In this document: positions 27,778-37,680 of the stretch, one piece after another | How positions within the stretch are numbered: position 1 is the stretch's first letter | Layout of the letters: every line of letters begins with the position of its first letter | Assembly: GCF_014192715.1 (NCBI RefSeq) | Contig: NZ_JACHYH010000001.1 | Span: 682,001 to 746,000 of the forward strand | DNA: 64,000 nt | Direction of reading: 5' to 3' | Source of the DNA: Luteibacter sp. Sphag1AF | GTDB lineage: Bacteria; Pseudomonadota; Gammaproteobacteria; Xanthomonadales; Rhodanobacteraceae | Notes under the pieces: generated by a model | Databases searched by the model: none | Told to the model about the DNA's origin: nothing | What the model saw: only the letters and a program-made list of their open reading frames with translations | Made by a program: the position numbers and the translations under genes

Positions 27778-27862
27778 CGCCGAGGGGCGCTGCGACCGCC
27801 GGAACCGCCATGGTTCCCACCGGCCAGGCTCGGCGCGGCGTGTTCGACAACGGCGCCCCCGT
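27778..27862 (+). ncRNA. S-adenosylhomocysteine (SAH) riboswitch
   Basis: The conserved core is plain: CCGAGGGGCGCTGCGACC at 27779-27796, GGCCAGGCTCGG at 27822-27833 (pairs with the first CCGAG), and AACGGCGCCCCC at 27849-27860, which closes a pseudoknot with the GGGGCGC strand. It sits 20 nt ahead of ahcY. This class switches genes on when SAH accumulates. It is found mostly in beta- and gammaproteobacteria and Actinobacteria. Confidence 0.95.
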
Positions 27863-27882
27863 GACCATCCGGAGCTACGCCA

Positions 27883-29310
<1,428 letters not shown>

Positions 29311-29381
29311 GCGTGCGTCATCCGCTCAACGGAAGCTGCAACCTTCTGAACTGATACCCATCAGAACGAAGGCATCCAAAG

Positions 29382-29418
29382 CCTGGGTCCGGTCATTGCA
29401 CCGGACCCAGGTTTTTTT
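29382..29418 (+). terminator. ahcY terminator
   Basis: CCTGGGTCCGG (29382-29392) pairs with CCGGACCCAGG (29401-29411), then seven T residues. It is a strong rho-independent terminator. From here to the EF-hand gene at 29686 I see no gene. Confidence 0.93.
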
Positions 29419-29685
29419 GTTGGGCATTTGTGTCGCATTCCGCCGTTTAACTCGCATCTTTGGACGGACATCAACCCACGCCTGACACCGTGTCACCGCC
29501 TGGCCAGGTCACCCCCCGGCAACCCCCTGCCGGAAATGTCCGATACGCAGCATTCGCCTACGTCTGACGACGTATGGAAAGCGGGATCGTCGTTGCGCAA
29601 GCTGGATGGGGATGGATCTGAGGCGGGAGTCGTCCGGAACGATCTATCCCGACCATTCTGCCCTTGTCCAAACGGAGGTCGGAGC

Positions 29686-29937
29686 ATGAAGACCAAAAGC
29701 GAATTCCTGAAGCCGTTCGACGCTGCTGACAAAAATAACGATGGCTACCTGACGATAGAAGAATTCCGTGCCAGCAGCATGCTCGAAGACTACGCAGAGT
29801 TTGTGGAGCAATTCGAGGGCTATTCCCTTTCCGCAGACGGCAAGCCACAAGTGGAACGAAACGCCTGCGTACAGGGTCTGATCGACGACGGCATCCTGAT
29901 TGACGAGGAGGCCCGCAGAAAAGAATTCAACCCCTGA
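29686..29937 (+). CDS. Small EF-hand domain protein
   Basis: An 83-residue protein with one canonical EF-hand loop at residues 15-26: Asp15, Asn17, Asp19, Tyr21, Thr23 and Glu26 in the Ca-binding positions, with Gly20. The second half (SLSADGKPQVERNACVQGLIDDGILID) looks like a degenerate partner. No signal peptide is visible, so it should be cytoplasmic. GGAG lies about 4-8 nt before the chosen ATG; the frame upstream to 29428 is unsupported. Calcium binding is a motif-level prediction, role unknown. It ends 79 bp before metF. Confidence 0.7.
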   Translation: MKTKSEFLKPFDAADKNNDGYLTIEEFRASSMLEDYAEFVEQFEGYSLSADGKPQVERNACVQGLIDDGILIDEEARRKEFNP

Positions 29938-29957
29938 ACCTCGCTCAATCATCAGCC

Positions 29958-29988
29958 ATCTTTCCATCTGGATGGAAAGATATATACT
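29958..29988 (+). promoter_or_regulatory. metF promoter with 24-bp perfect palindrome
   Basis: Arms 29958-29968 and 29971-29981 are perfect inverse complements around TG. The right arm runs into a -10 box TATACT (29983-29988), so the palindrome spans the -35 and spacer. Centre-aligned, it matches the metE palindrome at CATCTnTnnAT and GGATnnAnAGAT. It is the strongest evidence here for a shared methionine-cycle regulator. Confidence 0.6.
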
Positions 29989-30016
29989 CGGCTCATCATT
30001 TCCGGGAGCCGAGTCC

Positions 30017-30841
30017 ATGGCCGCGATCAGCTTCGAATTTTTCCCCCCGAAGACCGATGAACAAAAGGCGCAGCTCGACACCACGGTGAAGAAGCTGAAG
30101 CCGCATTCGCCGGACTACGTGTCGGTCACATTTGGCGCGGGCGGCTCCACGCTCAGCTATACCGGCGAGACGGTGACCCGGCTTCGCAAGAGCCATGGCC
30201 TCAGCGTGGCGCCCCATTTGAGCTGCATGGGCGGCACGCGCGCCGAGATCGCCGACCTGCTCGATACCTACAAGGAAAGCGGCTGTCGTCGCATCGTCGC
30301 GCTGCGCGGTGACCTGCCCTCCGGCATGGCCTCGCCCGGTGACTTCCGCTATGCCGCCGAGCTGGTGCGCTTCATCCGCGAGCACAGCGGCGATTACTTC
30401 CACGTGGAGGTGGCGGCCTACCCGGAAATCCATCCACAGGCGGAAAATGCCCTGGACGACATCCGCCACTTCAAGTCGAAGGTGGATGCGGGGGCCAATG
30501 GTGCGATCACCCAGTATTTCTTCAATGCCGACGCGTACTTCCGCTTCGTGGACGACGCAACGAAACTTGGCGTGAACATTCCCATCGTGCCGGGCATCAT
30601 GCCCATCGCGAACTTCAGCCAGCTGCGCCGGTTCTCCGAGGCCTGCGGTGCGGAAATTCCGCGCTGGATCGTCAAGCGCATGCAGGCGCATGGCGACGAT
30701 GCCAAAGCCGTGCGCGAGCTGGGTGCCGACGTGGTGGCCGAACTGTGCCAGCGCCTTCTGGATGGCGGCGCGCCAGGGCTGCACTTCTACACGATCAATC
30801 GGGCGCGCTCGACCACTGCGGTGCTGGAGAGGCTTTCCTGA
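30017..30841 (+). CDS. metF: 5,10-methylenetetrahydrofolate reductase
   Basis: Flavoenzyme that makes 5-methyl-THF, the methyl donor for methionine synthase. The protein has 274 residues, a little shorter than the enterobacterial enzyme (about 296), with a barrel starting ISFEFFPPKTDEQ (catalytic Glu in the first strand). Also present are DYVSVTFGAGGS, VAPHLSCMGGTRAEI, RRIVALRGDLP and TQYFFNADAYFRF. The ATG at 30017 follows GGGAG by about 9 nt. It is regulated, by inference, through the palindrome at 29958-29981. Confidence 0.96.
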   Translation: MAAISFEFFPPKTDEQKAQLDTTVKKLKPHSPDYVSVTFGAGGSTLSYTGETVTRLRKSHGLSVAPHLSCMGGTRAEIADLLDTYKESGCRRIVALRGDLPSGMASPGDFRYAAELVRFIREHSGDYFHVEVAAYPEIHPQAENALDDIRHFKSKVDAGANGAITQYFFNADAYFRFVDDATKLGVNIPIVPGIMPIANFSQLRRFSEACGAEIPRWIVKRMQAHGDDAKAVRELGADVVAELCQRLLDGGAPGLHFYTINRARSTTAVLERLS

Positions 30842-30929
30842 GCGGCCACCTGGTGAATTCGTGACGCAGCGCGCGCGACCTGAACGGGTGATCCGATAGG
30901 CTCAGCCGGCAAACCTCGGCGAGACCTCC

Positions 30930-31448
30930 GTGATCCATCCGCTCCGCATAGCCCTCGCCGTACTTCTGCTCGGCGCACCTGCACTCGCCGCTGCCCAGAA
31001 CCCCATCCGCCGCTGCATTGGCGCCAATGGCCAGCCGGTCTTTACCGACCAGCCCTGCAATGCCATGAATGCCAGCGATGCCGTGCCACCGCCCACAGGC
31101 GCTCCGGCAAGCGCGTCCAGCAACGCCCCTCCCCCGGTGCCCACCTTGTGCGCCAAACACGTCAGCGAGTTGCGCCAGGTGGTCGTGGATGCCTTCGCCG
31201 CCCGCGATGCCAACCGCATCGGCAGCGTGGTGCTGTGGGAGGGTTCGGGATCACGAGGGGCCGTGGCTGACATCCTCACGATTGCGGGAATGCTCAAGCG
31301 TCCGCTGCTGTCGGTCAGCGGCGCGGGTGACGATGCCGATTCCGCATCCGAGATTGCGGTGACCACCTCAGACGTGGGCGGAACGCGGCAAACCCGCTTC
31401 GGCATCACCCGCCAGGCGGGCTGTCTCTGGCTGCGACCGCCGGACTAA
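30930..31448 (+). CDS. DUF4124-type periplasmic protein
   Basis: A 172-residue exported protein. The signal peptide (LRIALAVLLLGAPALAAAQ) is followed at once by IRRCIGANGQPVFTDQPC, the short DUF4124 signature in which two cysteines likely pair. After a Pro/Ala linker comes a second region (LCAKHVSELRQVVVDAFAARDANRIGSVVLWEG) and a C-terminal strand-rich part. The start is a GTG at 30930, chosen because it places the signal peptide correctly. Function is unknown. It lies 90 nt behind metF and 55 nt before ilvE. Confidence 0.7.
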   Translation: MIHPLRIALAVLLLGAPALAAAQNPIRRCIGANGQPVFTDQPCNAMNASDAVPPPTGAPASASSNAPPPVPTLCAKHVSELRQVVVDAFAARDANRIGSVVLWEGSGSRGAVADILTIAGMLKRPLLSVSGAGDDADSASEIAVTTSDVGGTRQTRFGITRQAGCLWLRPPD

Positions 31449-31502
31449 AGATGCCCACCGGAACGTGGCGAGCTATCATGGGCGGTCACCTGGAGACCCC
31501 AC

Positions 31503-32420
31503 ATGTCGCAGAACTACCCCGAATGGATCTGGCAAAACGGTGAGATCAAGCCGTGGCGCGACGCCACCACTCACGTCATGGCTCACGCCCTCCACTACGG
31601 TTCCTCGGTTTTCGAGGGCATCCGCAGCTACAAGACGCCTGACGGCGCCGCGATCTTCCGCCTTACCGACCATCTGAAGCGCCTGTATCTGTCGGCGAAG
31701 ATCTACGACATCGAAATCCCGTACACCATCGACGAGTTGGCTGCCGCCTGCCGCGACGTGGTGAAGAAAAACGACCTGCTGGCGGCTTATCTGCGCCCGG
31801 TAGCGTTCCGCGGCCTGGGCGGTTTTGGCCTGTCGGCCGAATGCCCCACCGATGTGGCCGTTGCCGCATGGCCCATGGGCCCCTACCTCGGTCCCGAGGC
31901 GCTGGAAAATGGTATCGACGCCTGCGTGTCGAGCTGGCAGCGCTTTGCTCCGAACACGATTCCGGCAGGCGCGAAGGCTGGCGGCAACTACCTTTCCGGC
32001 CAGCTGATCGCGCGTGAAGCGCGTCGCCTTGGCTTCGGCGAAGGCATTGCCCTGGCATCGACGGGCCTGCTCAGCGAAGGCGCGGGTGAAAACCTGTTCC
32101 TCGTATTCGACGGCGCCCTGCACACCACGCCCGCCAGCGCATCCATCCTCACCGGCATCACGCGCCACACGCTGATGACACTGGCACGCGAGGAAGGCCT
32201 GGAAGTGGTCGAGCGCGACCTGCCGCGCGAGTACCTGTATCTGGCCGACGAAATCCTGATGTGCGGCACCGCCGCTGAAGTGACGCCGATTCGCTCGGTG
32301 GACGGCAAGCAGATCGGCAGCGGCAAGGCTGGCCCGATTACGCGTCGTCTTCAGGAGCTGTTCTTCGGCCTGTTCACCGGTAAGACGGCAGATCGCTGGG
32401 GCTGGCTGGAAAAGCTCTGA
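31503..32420 (+). CDS. ilvE: Branched-chain amino acid aminotransferase
   Basis: PLP-dependent class IV aminotransferase of 305 residues that performs the last step of Val, Leu and Ile synthesis. Motifs: HALHYGSSVFEGIRSYKTPDG, ADEILMCGTAAEVTPIRSVDG, and AGAKAGGNYLSGQLIAREARRLGF containing the PLP-binding lysine. The ATG at 31503 follows GGAGACC. It has its own strong terminator. D-amino-acid transaminases share the fold, but length and motifs fit IlvE. Confidence 0.95.
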   Translation: MSQNYPEWIWQNGEIKPWRDATTHVMAHALHYGSSVFEGIRSYKTPDGAAIFRLTDHLKRLYLSAKIYDIEIPYTIDELAAACRDVVKKNDLLAAYLRPVAFRGLGGFGLSAECPTDVAVAAWPMGPYLGPEALENGIDACVSSWQRFAPNTIPAGAKAGGNYLSGQLIAREARRLGFGEGIALASTGLLSEGAGENLFLVFDGALHTTPASASILTGITRHTLMTLAREEGLEVVERDLPREYLYLADEILMCGTAAEVTPIRSVDGKQIGSGKAGPITRRLQELFFGLFTGKTADRWGWLEKL

Positions 32421-32430
32421 CCTGACGAAA

Positions 32431-32468
32431 AAACGGGGCGGTAGCCGCAACCGGCTACCGCCCCGTTT
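32431..32468. terminator. Bidirectional terminator between ilvE and colS-like gene
   Basis: A 16-bp perfect stem (32431-32446 with 32453-32468) has A-run upstream and T-run downstream, so it serves both convergent genes. Behind it (32472-32512) lies a degenerate REP-like TGAGCGCTTGCTTGCTCCC. Confidence 0.9.
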
Positions 32469-32519
32469 TGCTGTCTGCGGCTGGAGTGAGCGCTTGCTTG
32501 CTCCCGCCCTCCAGAGGGT

Positions 32520-33806
32520 TTAGCGGAAGTCGATGGTGGAAACCGCACCGGCCATTTCCGGCCTCGGGCGCAGGGAAACGTCCCAGTCGTACAGCTCACA
32601 CAGACGTCGCACGATGGCCAGGCCCAGACCTGCACCACCGCCTGCGGCGCCCTCACCTCGAATGCCGCGCTGGAACAGTTTCTCGGCATCTTCCGGCTTG
32701 ATGCCGGGACCGGTGTCCAGCACTTCGATGCGGCCGTCCAGAATCTGCACCGTGACCTTGCCCTGCATCGTGTACTTGATGGCATTGCCGATCAGGTTGG
32801 TAAGCGCCACTGACAGCACGGACGCCGGCGCATTGACAGTGACCGTGTCGTTGACGATCAGCTCGATCTCTATGGGCTTGCCACCCATCTGCGGACGCTG
32901 GCTTTCGATGACATCGGCCGCCACCCGTGCCACATCGGTGCTTTCGCCGCGCGTGGGACCACGACGCTCCGCACGGGAAAGCAGCAGCAGCGCTTCAATC
33001 AGCTCGGTCGCCTGACGCGACGCACGCTCGATGCGCTTGAGGCGTTCGCGCAATTTATCGGTGAGATCGGGCGCTCCCTGCAACAACTCGGTGGTGCTGG
33101 CGATGACTGCCAGCGGCGTACGCAATTCGTGGCTGACGTCGGAATTGAACTCGCGGTCGCGGTCTACCACGGCCGTCAGGCGCGTGGCGTATTCATCCAG
33201 CGCCTGAGCCAGCTGCCCGACTTCGTCGTCGGCAAAATGCGGCGCCAGCGGCTCCGCCTTGCCCAGCTTGCGGAACTCGCGCAGACGCTTGCCAAGCTCG
33301 GTCACCGGCTTGAGCACCTTGCGCGACAGCCAGAAACCCAGTGCCAGCGACAACAGTCCAAACAGGAACACCGCGCCAATGACGCTGATGAGCAGTTGCT
33401 GCTTGCCCAGTTCCTCACGGGACGCGTCGTAGCGCAGGAAGCTGATGATCCCCTTGTCGCGATAGACCGCCAGCTTGTAGTGCCGCTTCGGCCCCGTCTG
33501 CGTTTCCGGCTCGTAGATGTCGTGCACGCCGGTTTCAAGCTTCTGCCAGGCCAGCGGCGCCTTGTAGAGCGAGCGCTCGCTATACATGGACGCCGTGAGC
33601 AGATGCGAACCGATGGGCTCACCCGGGTGCGCCACCACCTGCTCGTTGGCGTACCGCGCATCGTCCAGCAAGCTGGCGTTGACGAGCTGGTCTCCGACGC
33701 GCTCGCGGATGTTGAGTGCCGCTACAGCGAAAAGCGCGCTCAGGCCGAAGCCGAAAAGCGCGAACGAGACGATGAGGCGAAACCGTAACTTACGCCTGGA
33801 CCGCAT
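32520..33806 (-). CDS. Sensor histidine kinase, ColS-like
   Basis: Two-component sensor of 428 residues. TM1 is about 11-31, a periplasmic domain of about 105 residues follows, TM2 is about 137-161, then a HAMP-like linker. The HisKA box SHELRTP has phospho-acceptor His226; the ATPase has NLIGNAIKY, DTGPGI and GAGLGLAI. The ATG at 33806 overlaps the end of the regulator gene by 17 nt, a coupled arrangement; an ATG at 33830 is the alternative. The partner regulator resembles ColR, so the pair may sense metals or envelope stress as ColRS does (inference). Confidence 0.82.
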   Translation of the reverse strand: MRSRRKLRFRLIVSFALFGFGLSALFAVAALNIRERVGDQLVNASLLDDARYANEQVVAHPGEPIGSHLLTASMYSERSLYKAPLAWQKLETGVHDIYEPETQTGPKRHYKLAVYRDKGIISFLRYDASREELGKQQLLISVIGAVFLFGLLSLALGFWLSRKVLKPVTELGKRLREFRKLGKAEPLAPHFADDEVGQLAQALDEYATRLTAVVDRDREFNSDVSHELRTPLAVIASTTELLQGAPDLTDKLRERLKRIERASRQATELIEALLLLSRAERRGPTRGESTDVARVAADVIESQRPQMGGKPIEIELIVNDTVTVNAPASVLSVALTNLIGNAIKYTMQGKVTVQILDGRIEVLDTGPGIKPEDAEKLFQRGIRGEGAAGGGAGLGLAIVRRLCELYDWDVSLRPRPEMAGAVSTIDFR

Positions 33807-34476
33807 CCGGATCGACCATTCGGTACCCAATACCGTGACGCGTGTGGATCAGCGGCTTCTCGAACGGCTTGTCGATTGCCGCGCGGAGGCCATGAATGTG
33901 GACGCGAAGCGAGTCGCTGTCCGGCAGCTCTTCGCCCCAGACGCGCTGTTCCAGATCCTGGCGGGTGACCACCGAGGGGCTGGCTTCCATCAGCGCCTGA
34001 AGCAGCTTCAGCCCGATGGGGTTGAGCTGGATCGACTTGCCTTCACGGTTAACCGTGAGGGTGTCCAGGTTGTATGTGAGGCCGCCGACCTTCAGCACGC
34101 GGCTCTGCGGGCCCTTGCCGCGACGCGCCAGCACTTCAAGGCGCGCAGCCAGTTCCTGCAGCGCGAACGGCTTGGTCATGTAGTCGTCAGCGCCCGATTC
34201 AAAACCGGTGAGCTTCTGTTCCAGCGCGTCACGCGCCGTGAGCATGAGGACGGGGGTCTGCTTGTGTGCCTCGTGGCGCAGCTTGCGGGCCACATCCAGA
34301 CCGTCCATGCCGGGCAGCGTCAGGTCCAGCACGATGACGTCAAAGTCATGGACCACGGCCAGATGCAGGCCCGTGACGCCGTCGCCGGCAAAGTCCACGA
34401 CGTGGCCACGATCCTCAAGATAATCGCCAATGTTGGTCGCGATGTCGCTGTTGTCTTCGATCACCAGTACGCGCAT
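33790..34476 (-). CDS. OmpR-family response regulator, ColR-like
   Basis: 228 residues. The receiver domain has acidic pair Glu7/Asp8, phosphorylation site Asp51 in VIVLDLTLPG, Thr/Ser in MLTARD and Lys in TKPFAL. The C-terminal winged helix has LNPIGLKLLQALMEASPSVVTRQDLEQRVWG and DSDSLRVHIHGLRAAIDKPF, which closely follow ColR of pseudomonads and xanthomonads. ColR controls membrane and lipid A modification genes and metal tolerance in those species. The target set here is unknown. It is first gene of the pair. Confidence 0.85.
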   Translation of the reverse strand: MRVLVIEDNSDIATNIGDYLEDRGHVVDFAGDGVTGLHLAVVHDFDVIVLDLTLPGMDGLDVARKLRHEAHKQTPVLMLTARDALEQKLTGFESGADDYMTKPFALQELAARLEVLARRGKGPQSRVLKVGGLTYNLDTLTVNREGKSIQLNPIGLKLLQALMEASPSVVTRQDLEQRVWGEELPDSDSLRVHIHGLRAAIDKPFEKPLIHTRHGIGYRMVDPDAVQA

Positions 34477-34605
34477 GCGGCACTCCGTGGATGGCCTGAA
34501 CTCGCGGAGATCATCCCCGCGTCGAGAGCATAGAGTCTAGTGTGAAGAGTGAGAATAGCGTCGTAACGCTTTCTGCCGCCGCACCCCTGTGCTTTCCCGT
34601 GGCAA

Positions 34606-34642
34606 AGAAAAGGCCCAGACCGGATGGTGTCCGACCTGGGCC
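34606..34642 (-). terminator. rimK operon terminator
   Basis: On the minus strand GGCCCAG...CTGGGCC (34636-34642 with 34612-34618), extended by inner pairs, is followed by TTTTCTTT. It lies about 80 nt after the rimK stop. The remaining 34477-34723 shows no gene. Confidence 0.75.
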
Positions 34643-34723
34643 CAAGCTACTGCCCCGATACCGTAAGCCCGCGCCGCGGATTCACAGCGCGTCACTTATA
34701 GACCAGCGTCGTTTAAATCGCTG

Positions 34724-35650
34724 TTAATGCGGTGTGCGAGCCTTCCGCTTGCGTTTAGGTTCGGCTGCCCGACGCTCGGCAAGGCGACCCTCGCAGTGGG
34801 CCACGATAGCGCCCGCCACGTCCACGCCGGTGCTCTTTTCGATGCCCTCCAGGCCCGGCGACGCGTTCACTTCCAGCAGCAGGGGGCCACGGCTGGAGCG
34901 CAGCAGATCGACGCCCGCCACTTCCAGGCCCAGCGCCGAGGCCGCATGAATGGCCACCGCGCGCTCGTCGTCGGAGAGTTCTACCGACCGGGCGCTACCG
35001 CCACGGTGCAGATTGGCCCGGAATTCACCTGGTGCCGAGGACCGCTCCATCGCGGCAACCACCTCGTTGCCCACGACGAAACAGCGCAGATCGCTGCCAT
35101 TGGCCTCGCGGATGAACTCCTGCACCAGGAAGTTGGCGTACAGGCCACGGAACGCCTCGATCACGCTGCGGGATGCCGAACGCTTTTCAGCCAAAACCAC
35201 GCCCTGCCCCTGCGTGCCCTCATTCAGCTTGATGATGTGCGGGGGCTCGCCGAGCATCGCCAGAAGATCGGCGGTGTCGTCCGGCGCATCGCCAAAGGCC
35301 GTGATCGGCATGTCCACACCACGAGCCGCCAGCAATTGCAGGCAGCGCAGCTTGTCGCGCGCGCGCAGCACGGCATCGGACGGATTGGGCGTGTACACGC
35401 CCATCAGCTCCAGCTGGCGCAAAACGGCCGTGCCGTAGAACGTGCTGGATGCGCCAATGCGGGGAATGACGCAATCCACAGCACCCAGCGGCTTGCCCTT
35501 GAAATGGATGGCGAACGACTGCGGCGCGATGCTCATGTAGCAGCGCAGCGGGTCCACGACCTTCACGGTGTGCTTGCGTTTACGCGCAGCGTCAACCAGG
35601 CGCTGCGTGGAATACAGCCGCGCGTTGCGCGACAGGATGGCGATTTTCAT
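34724..35650 (-). CDS. rimK: RimK-family ATP-grasp ligase (ribosomal protein S6 glutamylation)
   Basis: 308 residues. RimK adds glutamate residues to the C terminus of ribosomal protein S6 and is also reported to make poly-alpha-glutamate. Start [22 protein letters not shown] and [10 protein letters not shown] match RimK. ATP-grasp elements are [40 protein letters not shown], and the Mg-binding [19 protein letters not shown] basic tail (KRKRKARTP) ends it. It overlaps the upstream rimB-like gene by ATGA, which signals coupling. Confidence 0.93.
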   Translation of the reverse strand: MKIAILSRNARLYSTQRLVDAARKRKHTVKVVDPLRCYMSIAPQSFAIHFKGKPLGAVDCVIPRIGASSTFYGTAVLRQLELMGVYTPNPSDAVLRARDKLRCLQLLAARGVDMPITAFGDAPDDTADLLAMLGEPPHIIKLNEGTQGQGVVLAEKRSASRSVIEAFRGLYANFLVQEFIREANGSDLRCFVVGNEVVAAMERSSAPGEFRANLHRGGSARSVELSDDERAVAIHAASALGLEVAGVDLLRSSRGPLLLEVNASPGLEGIEKSTGVDVAGAIVAHCEGRLAERRAAEPKRKRKARTPH

Positions 35651-36099
35651 TGAGATTCCGAAGCGGCGCGCCGGACGGGCGACTGCGAATAAGACAAAGA
35701 GGGGTCGACCCGGAAACGTCCGTCAAGCGCGGTACGCCCCAGCAGCAACGGGAAAAGCATATGGCGGCGATCGGTCAGATTTATGTCGGCAGGAAACCGC
35801 TGACCAGCCAGTTCAATGGCGGCGCGGATGAACCAGCGCTCGGTCCTGTGTCCGCCTGAATCGGTGACGGTGCGGCGCCCGGTAGCCAGAGCCTCGCAGG
35901 GCTGCGACAACCCGCCCTTGCGGGTGGTGCGCACCTGGAAGCGCAGCCATGTGCCTCCCGGGCGTTCGTCCACTTCCAGCCATTCCACGTGCAGCGACGA
36001 GCTGCGCGCGCCTGTGTCCAGCTTGGCTTTGAGCGTGGCGATACCGAATTGCGGAATCGCAAGACGTTCCCGCCAGCCGAGGGTGATGACATTCGCCAT
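35647..36099 (-). CDS. rimB: RimK-associated aspartyl-protease-like protein (RimB)
   Basis: A 150-residue protein of the retropepsin-like family formerly called ATP-dependent zinc protease, with the active-site motif [15 protein letters not shown] near residue 25-40. The second half has [15 protein letters not shown]. In pseudomonads RimB acts with RimK and RimA to trim S6 glutamate tails. The ATG at 36099 matches the family start [16 protein letters not shown]; the frame above it to 36234 is unsupported. It ends ATGA into rimK. No rimA-like EAL gene is adjacent. Confidence 0.88.
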   Translation of the reverse strand: MANVITLGWRERLAIPQFGIATLKAKLDTGARSSSLHVEWLEVDERPGGTWLRFQVRTTRKGGLSQPCEALATGRRTVTDSGGHRTERWFIRAAIELAGQRFPADINLTDRRHMLFPLLLGRTALDGRFRVDPSLSYSQSPVRRAASESQ

Positions 36100-36209
36100 G
36101 AGTAAGACGCGCTCGGCCGGTGTGCTTCGGGATATGGACCGGGGGTTCGATCCGGAGGCCGCTTCGGGATGACGCGGTAATGAAAGCATGCCCAAGGACG
36201 AAGCGGGAT

Positions 36210-36767
36210 TCAACTGGCGCGCGTGACGACGCAACGTGGGTCGTCACCTGCATCAATGTGACGTGAAGCCACACCACCGACATCCTCTGCCGGATGAATG
36301 CGCAGCACAGGGCCGCCCCCGTCCTCCGGGCAGTGCAATGTGAGGTGCAGAGACTCGTGCAGAACATCTTCCATCAGCAGCCCCCACGCCTCCCCGCCCA
36401 CGTCCACGCCACTCAGGTCAATGAAGCGCACGCGCTCGAGCCCAAGTTCCGTTGCCGCGGCCCGCATGACCTTGCGTCGCGGCCCCCGCGAGTCCAGGCA
36501 AACGGTCAGCACAATGCCCGGCGGATAGACTGCCACCAGCTCAGTCGCCAGATGCTCCAGAAACAGGAGCACCCGTCCCCGGTGGGCGTCGCAGCTCAAC
36601 CGGGGAAGGACAGGGACGACAAGACGAAGGGGAAGCCCCGTGCGCAACAGCCACTCCACCCGCAGGTGACATAGCAGTTCATGCGCATCCGAACGGACAT
36701 CGCGCCCACGCCGCTCGTGATGCAAAAGCAGCCCGGTGATACAGCGGGCATCGTGACTGTGATCCAT
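36210..36767 (-). CDS. Hypothetical protein
   Basis: A 185-residue frame starting at an ATG at 36767, with AAGGGA about 10 nt upstream. Arg/His-rich, no signal peptide or membrane helix. Visible segments: LLLHHERRGRDVRSDAHELLCHLRVEWLLRTGLPLRLVV, an apparent Rossmann-like stretch VAVYPPGIVLTVCLDSRG, and a strand VRFIDLSGVDVGGEAWGLL. I recognise no family. It lies 110 bp upstream of rimB on the same strand and might be co-transcribed. Confidence 0.55.
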   Translation of the reverse strand: MDHSHDARCITGLLLHHERRGRDVRSDAHELLCHLRVEWLLRTGLPLRLVVPVLPRLSCDAHRGRVLLFLEHLATELVAVYPPGIVLTVCLDSRGPRRKVMRAAATELGLERVRFIDLSGVDVGGEAWGLLMEDVLHESLHLTLHCPEDGGGPVLRIHPAEDVGGVASRHIDAGDDPRCVVTRAS

Positions 36768-36962
36768 GAAGCATTCCCTTGCCGGTGCCGCCCCGTCCAT
36801 GGGGCCCTGTGGCCAGCCTGCCCCTCCACGAGGCACGGCAATGGTCGACGGACATGATGGGGCAACAACGCGCGCACGATCAGGGGCGAAGCCGACAATC
36901 GTTGTAGGGGACTGCCGCGCGGTTGAGGTAGGCGCGTCTAGTCGATTTCCGCCAACATCGCC

Positions 36963-37055
36963 TCAGCCGTGCTTCTTCCAGAGAAGATAAGCAACCACGA
37001 TGGCCAGCATCGCCGCCGCAGCAAGGCGAACGTAATTTGATCCACCGCGCATCAT
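36963..37055 (-). CDS. 30-residue single-helix membrane miniprotein
   Basis: A short frame with ATG at 37055 (and in-frame ATG at 37052), stop TGA at 36963, and a perfect GGAGG 6-7 nt upstream. It reads MMRGGSNYVRLAAAA then a hydrophobic stretch MLAIVVAYLLW and ends KKHG: one transmembrane helix with a basic cytoplasmic tail. Its start overlaps the stop of the 150-residue membrane protein by ATGA, so translation is probably coupled. Function is unknown; it may be a subunit or regulator of that protein. Confidence 0.6.
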   Translation of the reverse strand: MMRGGSNYVRLAAAAMLAIVVAYLLWKKHG

Positions 37056-37504
37056 TCCGTGCCTCCAGGCGTGAGGGCCCCATTATGCCGGCGAGGCGAA
37101 CGAAGCGGCACGCCCGCGAGAAGGCAGAACGTGGCAGAAACGGAGAGTGCGAGCACCGCCCCCGCTAGGCAGTCCTCCATCGAAGGCAGGAATGTTCCGA
37201 AAGCCCACCACGACACGAGGGAAAAGGAAAACGCGCCGAGTAGCAAGGAATTGGCGCAGACAATGGGTGCTGTCAGCAGTTGCCACTTCTTCAGCAACAG
37301 CAACAGCGGCATGCCAAAGCCGCACGAAAAAACCAGGGATATCGGCGCACCGAACAGAAACACGAGACCAAGCAGCGGCATCACCCCTGCGACGCGAAAC
37401 GACGCAATGGCGATGATCCAGATCACGCTGACGATCGGCGCCATCAGCGAGGAGATGACCAATGCCCACCCCGGGGTCAGGCGTTTCCATTTCCACTCGC
37501 TCAT
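37052..37504 (-). CDS. Four-helix membrane protein of unknown function
   Basis: 150 residues starting MSEWKWKRLTPGW at an ATG with AGGGAG 5 nt upstream; the longer frame to 37768 has no RBS. Four hydrophobic segments (about 13-34, 40-62, 74-98, 108-128), short polar ends, C-terminal RSPRRHNGALTPGGTE. No family recognised. Coupled to the 30-residue miniprotein behind it. Divergent from the GFA gene across 176 bp in which I see no other gene. Confidence 0.6.
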   Translation of the reverse strand: MSEWKWKRLTPGWALVISSLMAPIVSVIWIIAIASFRVAGVMPLLGLVFLFGAPISLVFSCGFGMPLLLLLKKWQLLTAPIVCANSLLLGAFSFSLVSWWAFGTFLPSMEDCLAGAVLALSVSATFCLLAGVPLRSPRRHNGALTPGGTE

Positions 37505-37680
37505 GTCGGCTCCCTGCGCTGCGCGTACTTCATTGTGTTGCTCCCTTCCAATGGATGGTCTCACCCGACCCGACACGAACCTGAAAAATATCACGTCAAA
37601 CCCCACTGCACTTGCGGCCCCGCTGAAGAGGTGGCGAAATACTCGCCTTGCTGCCTTCAAGACCCCATGGAGACCGATGC

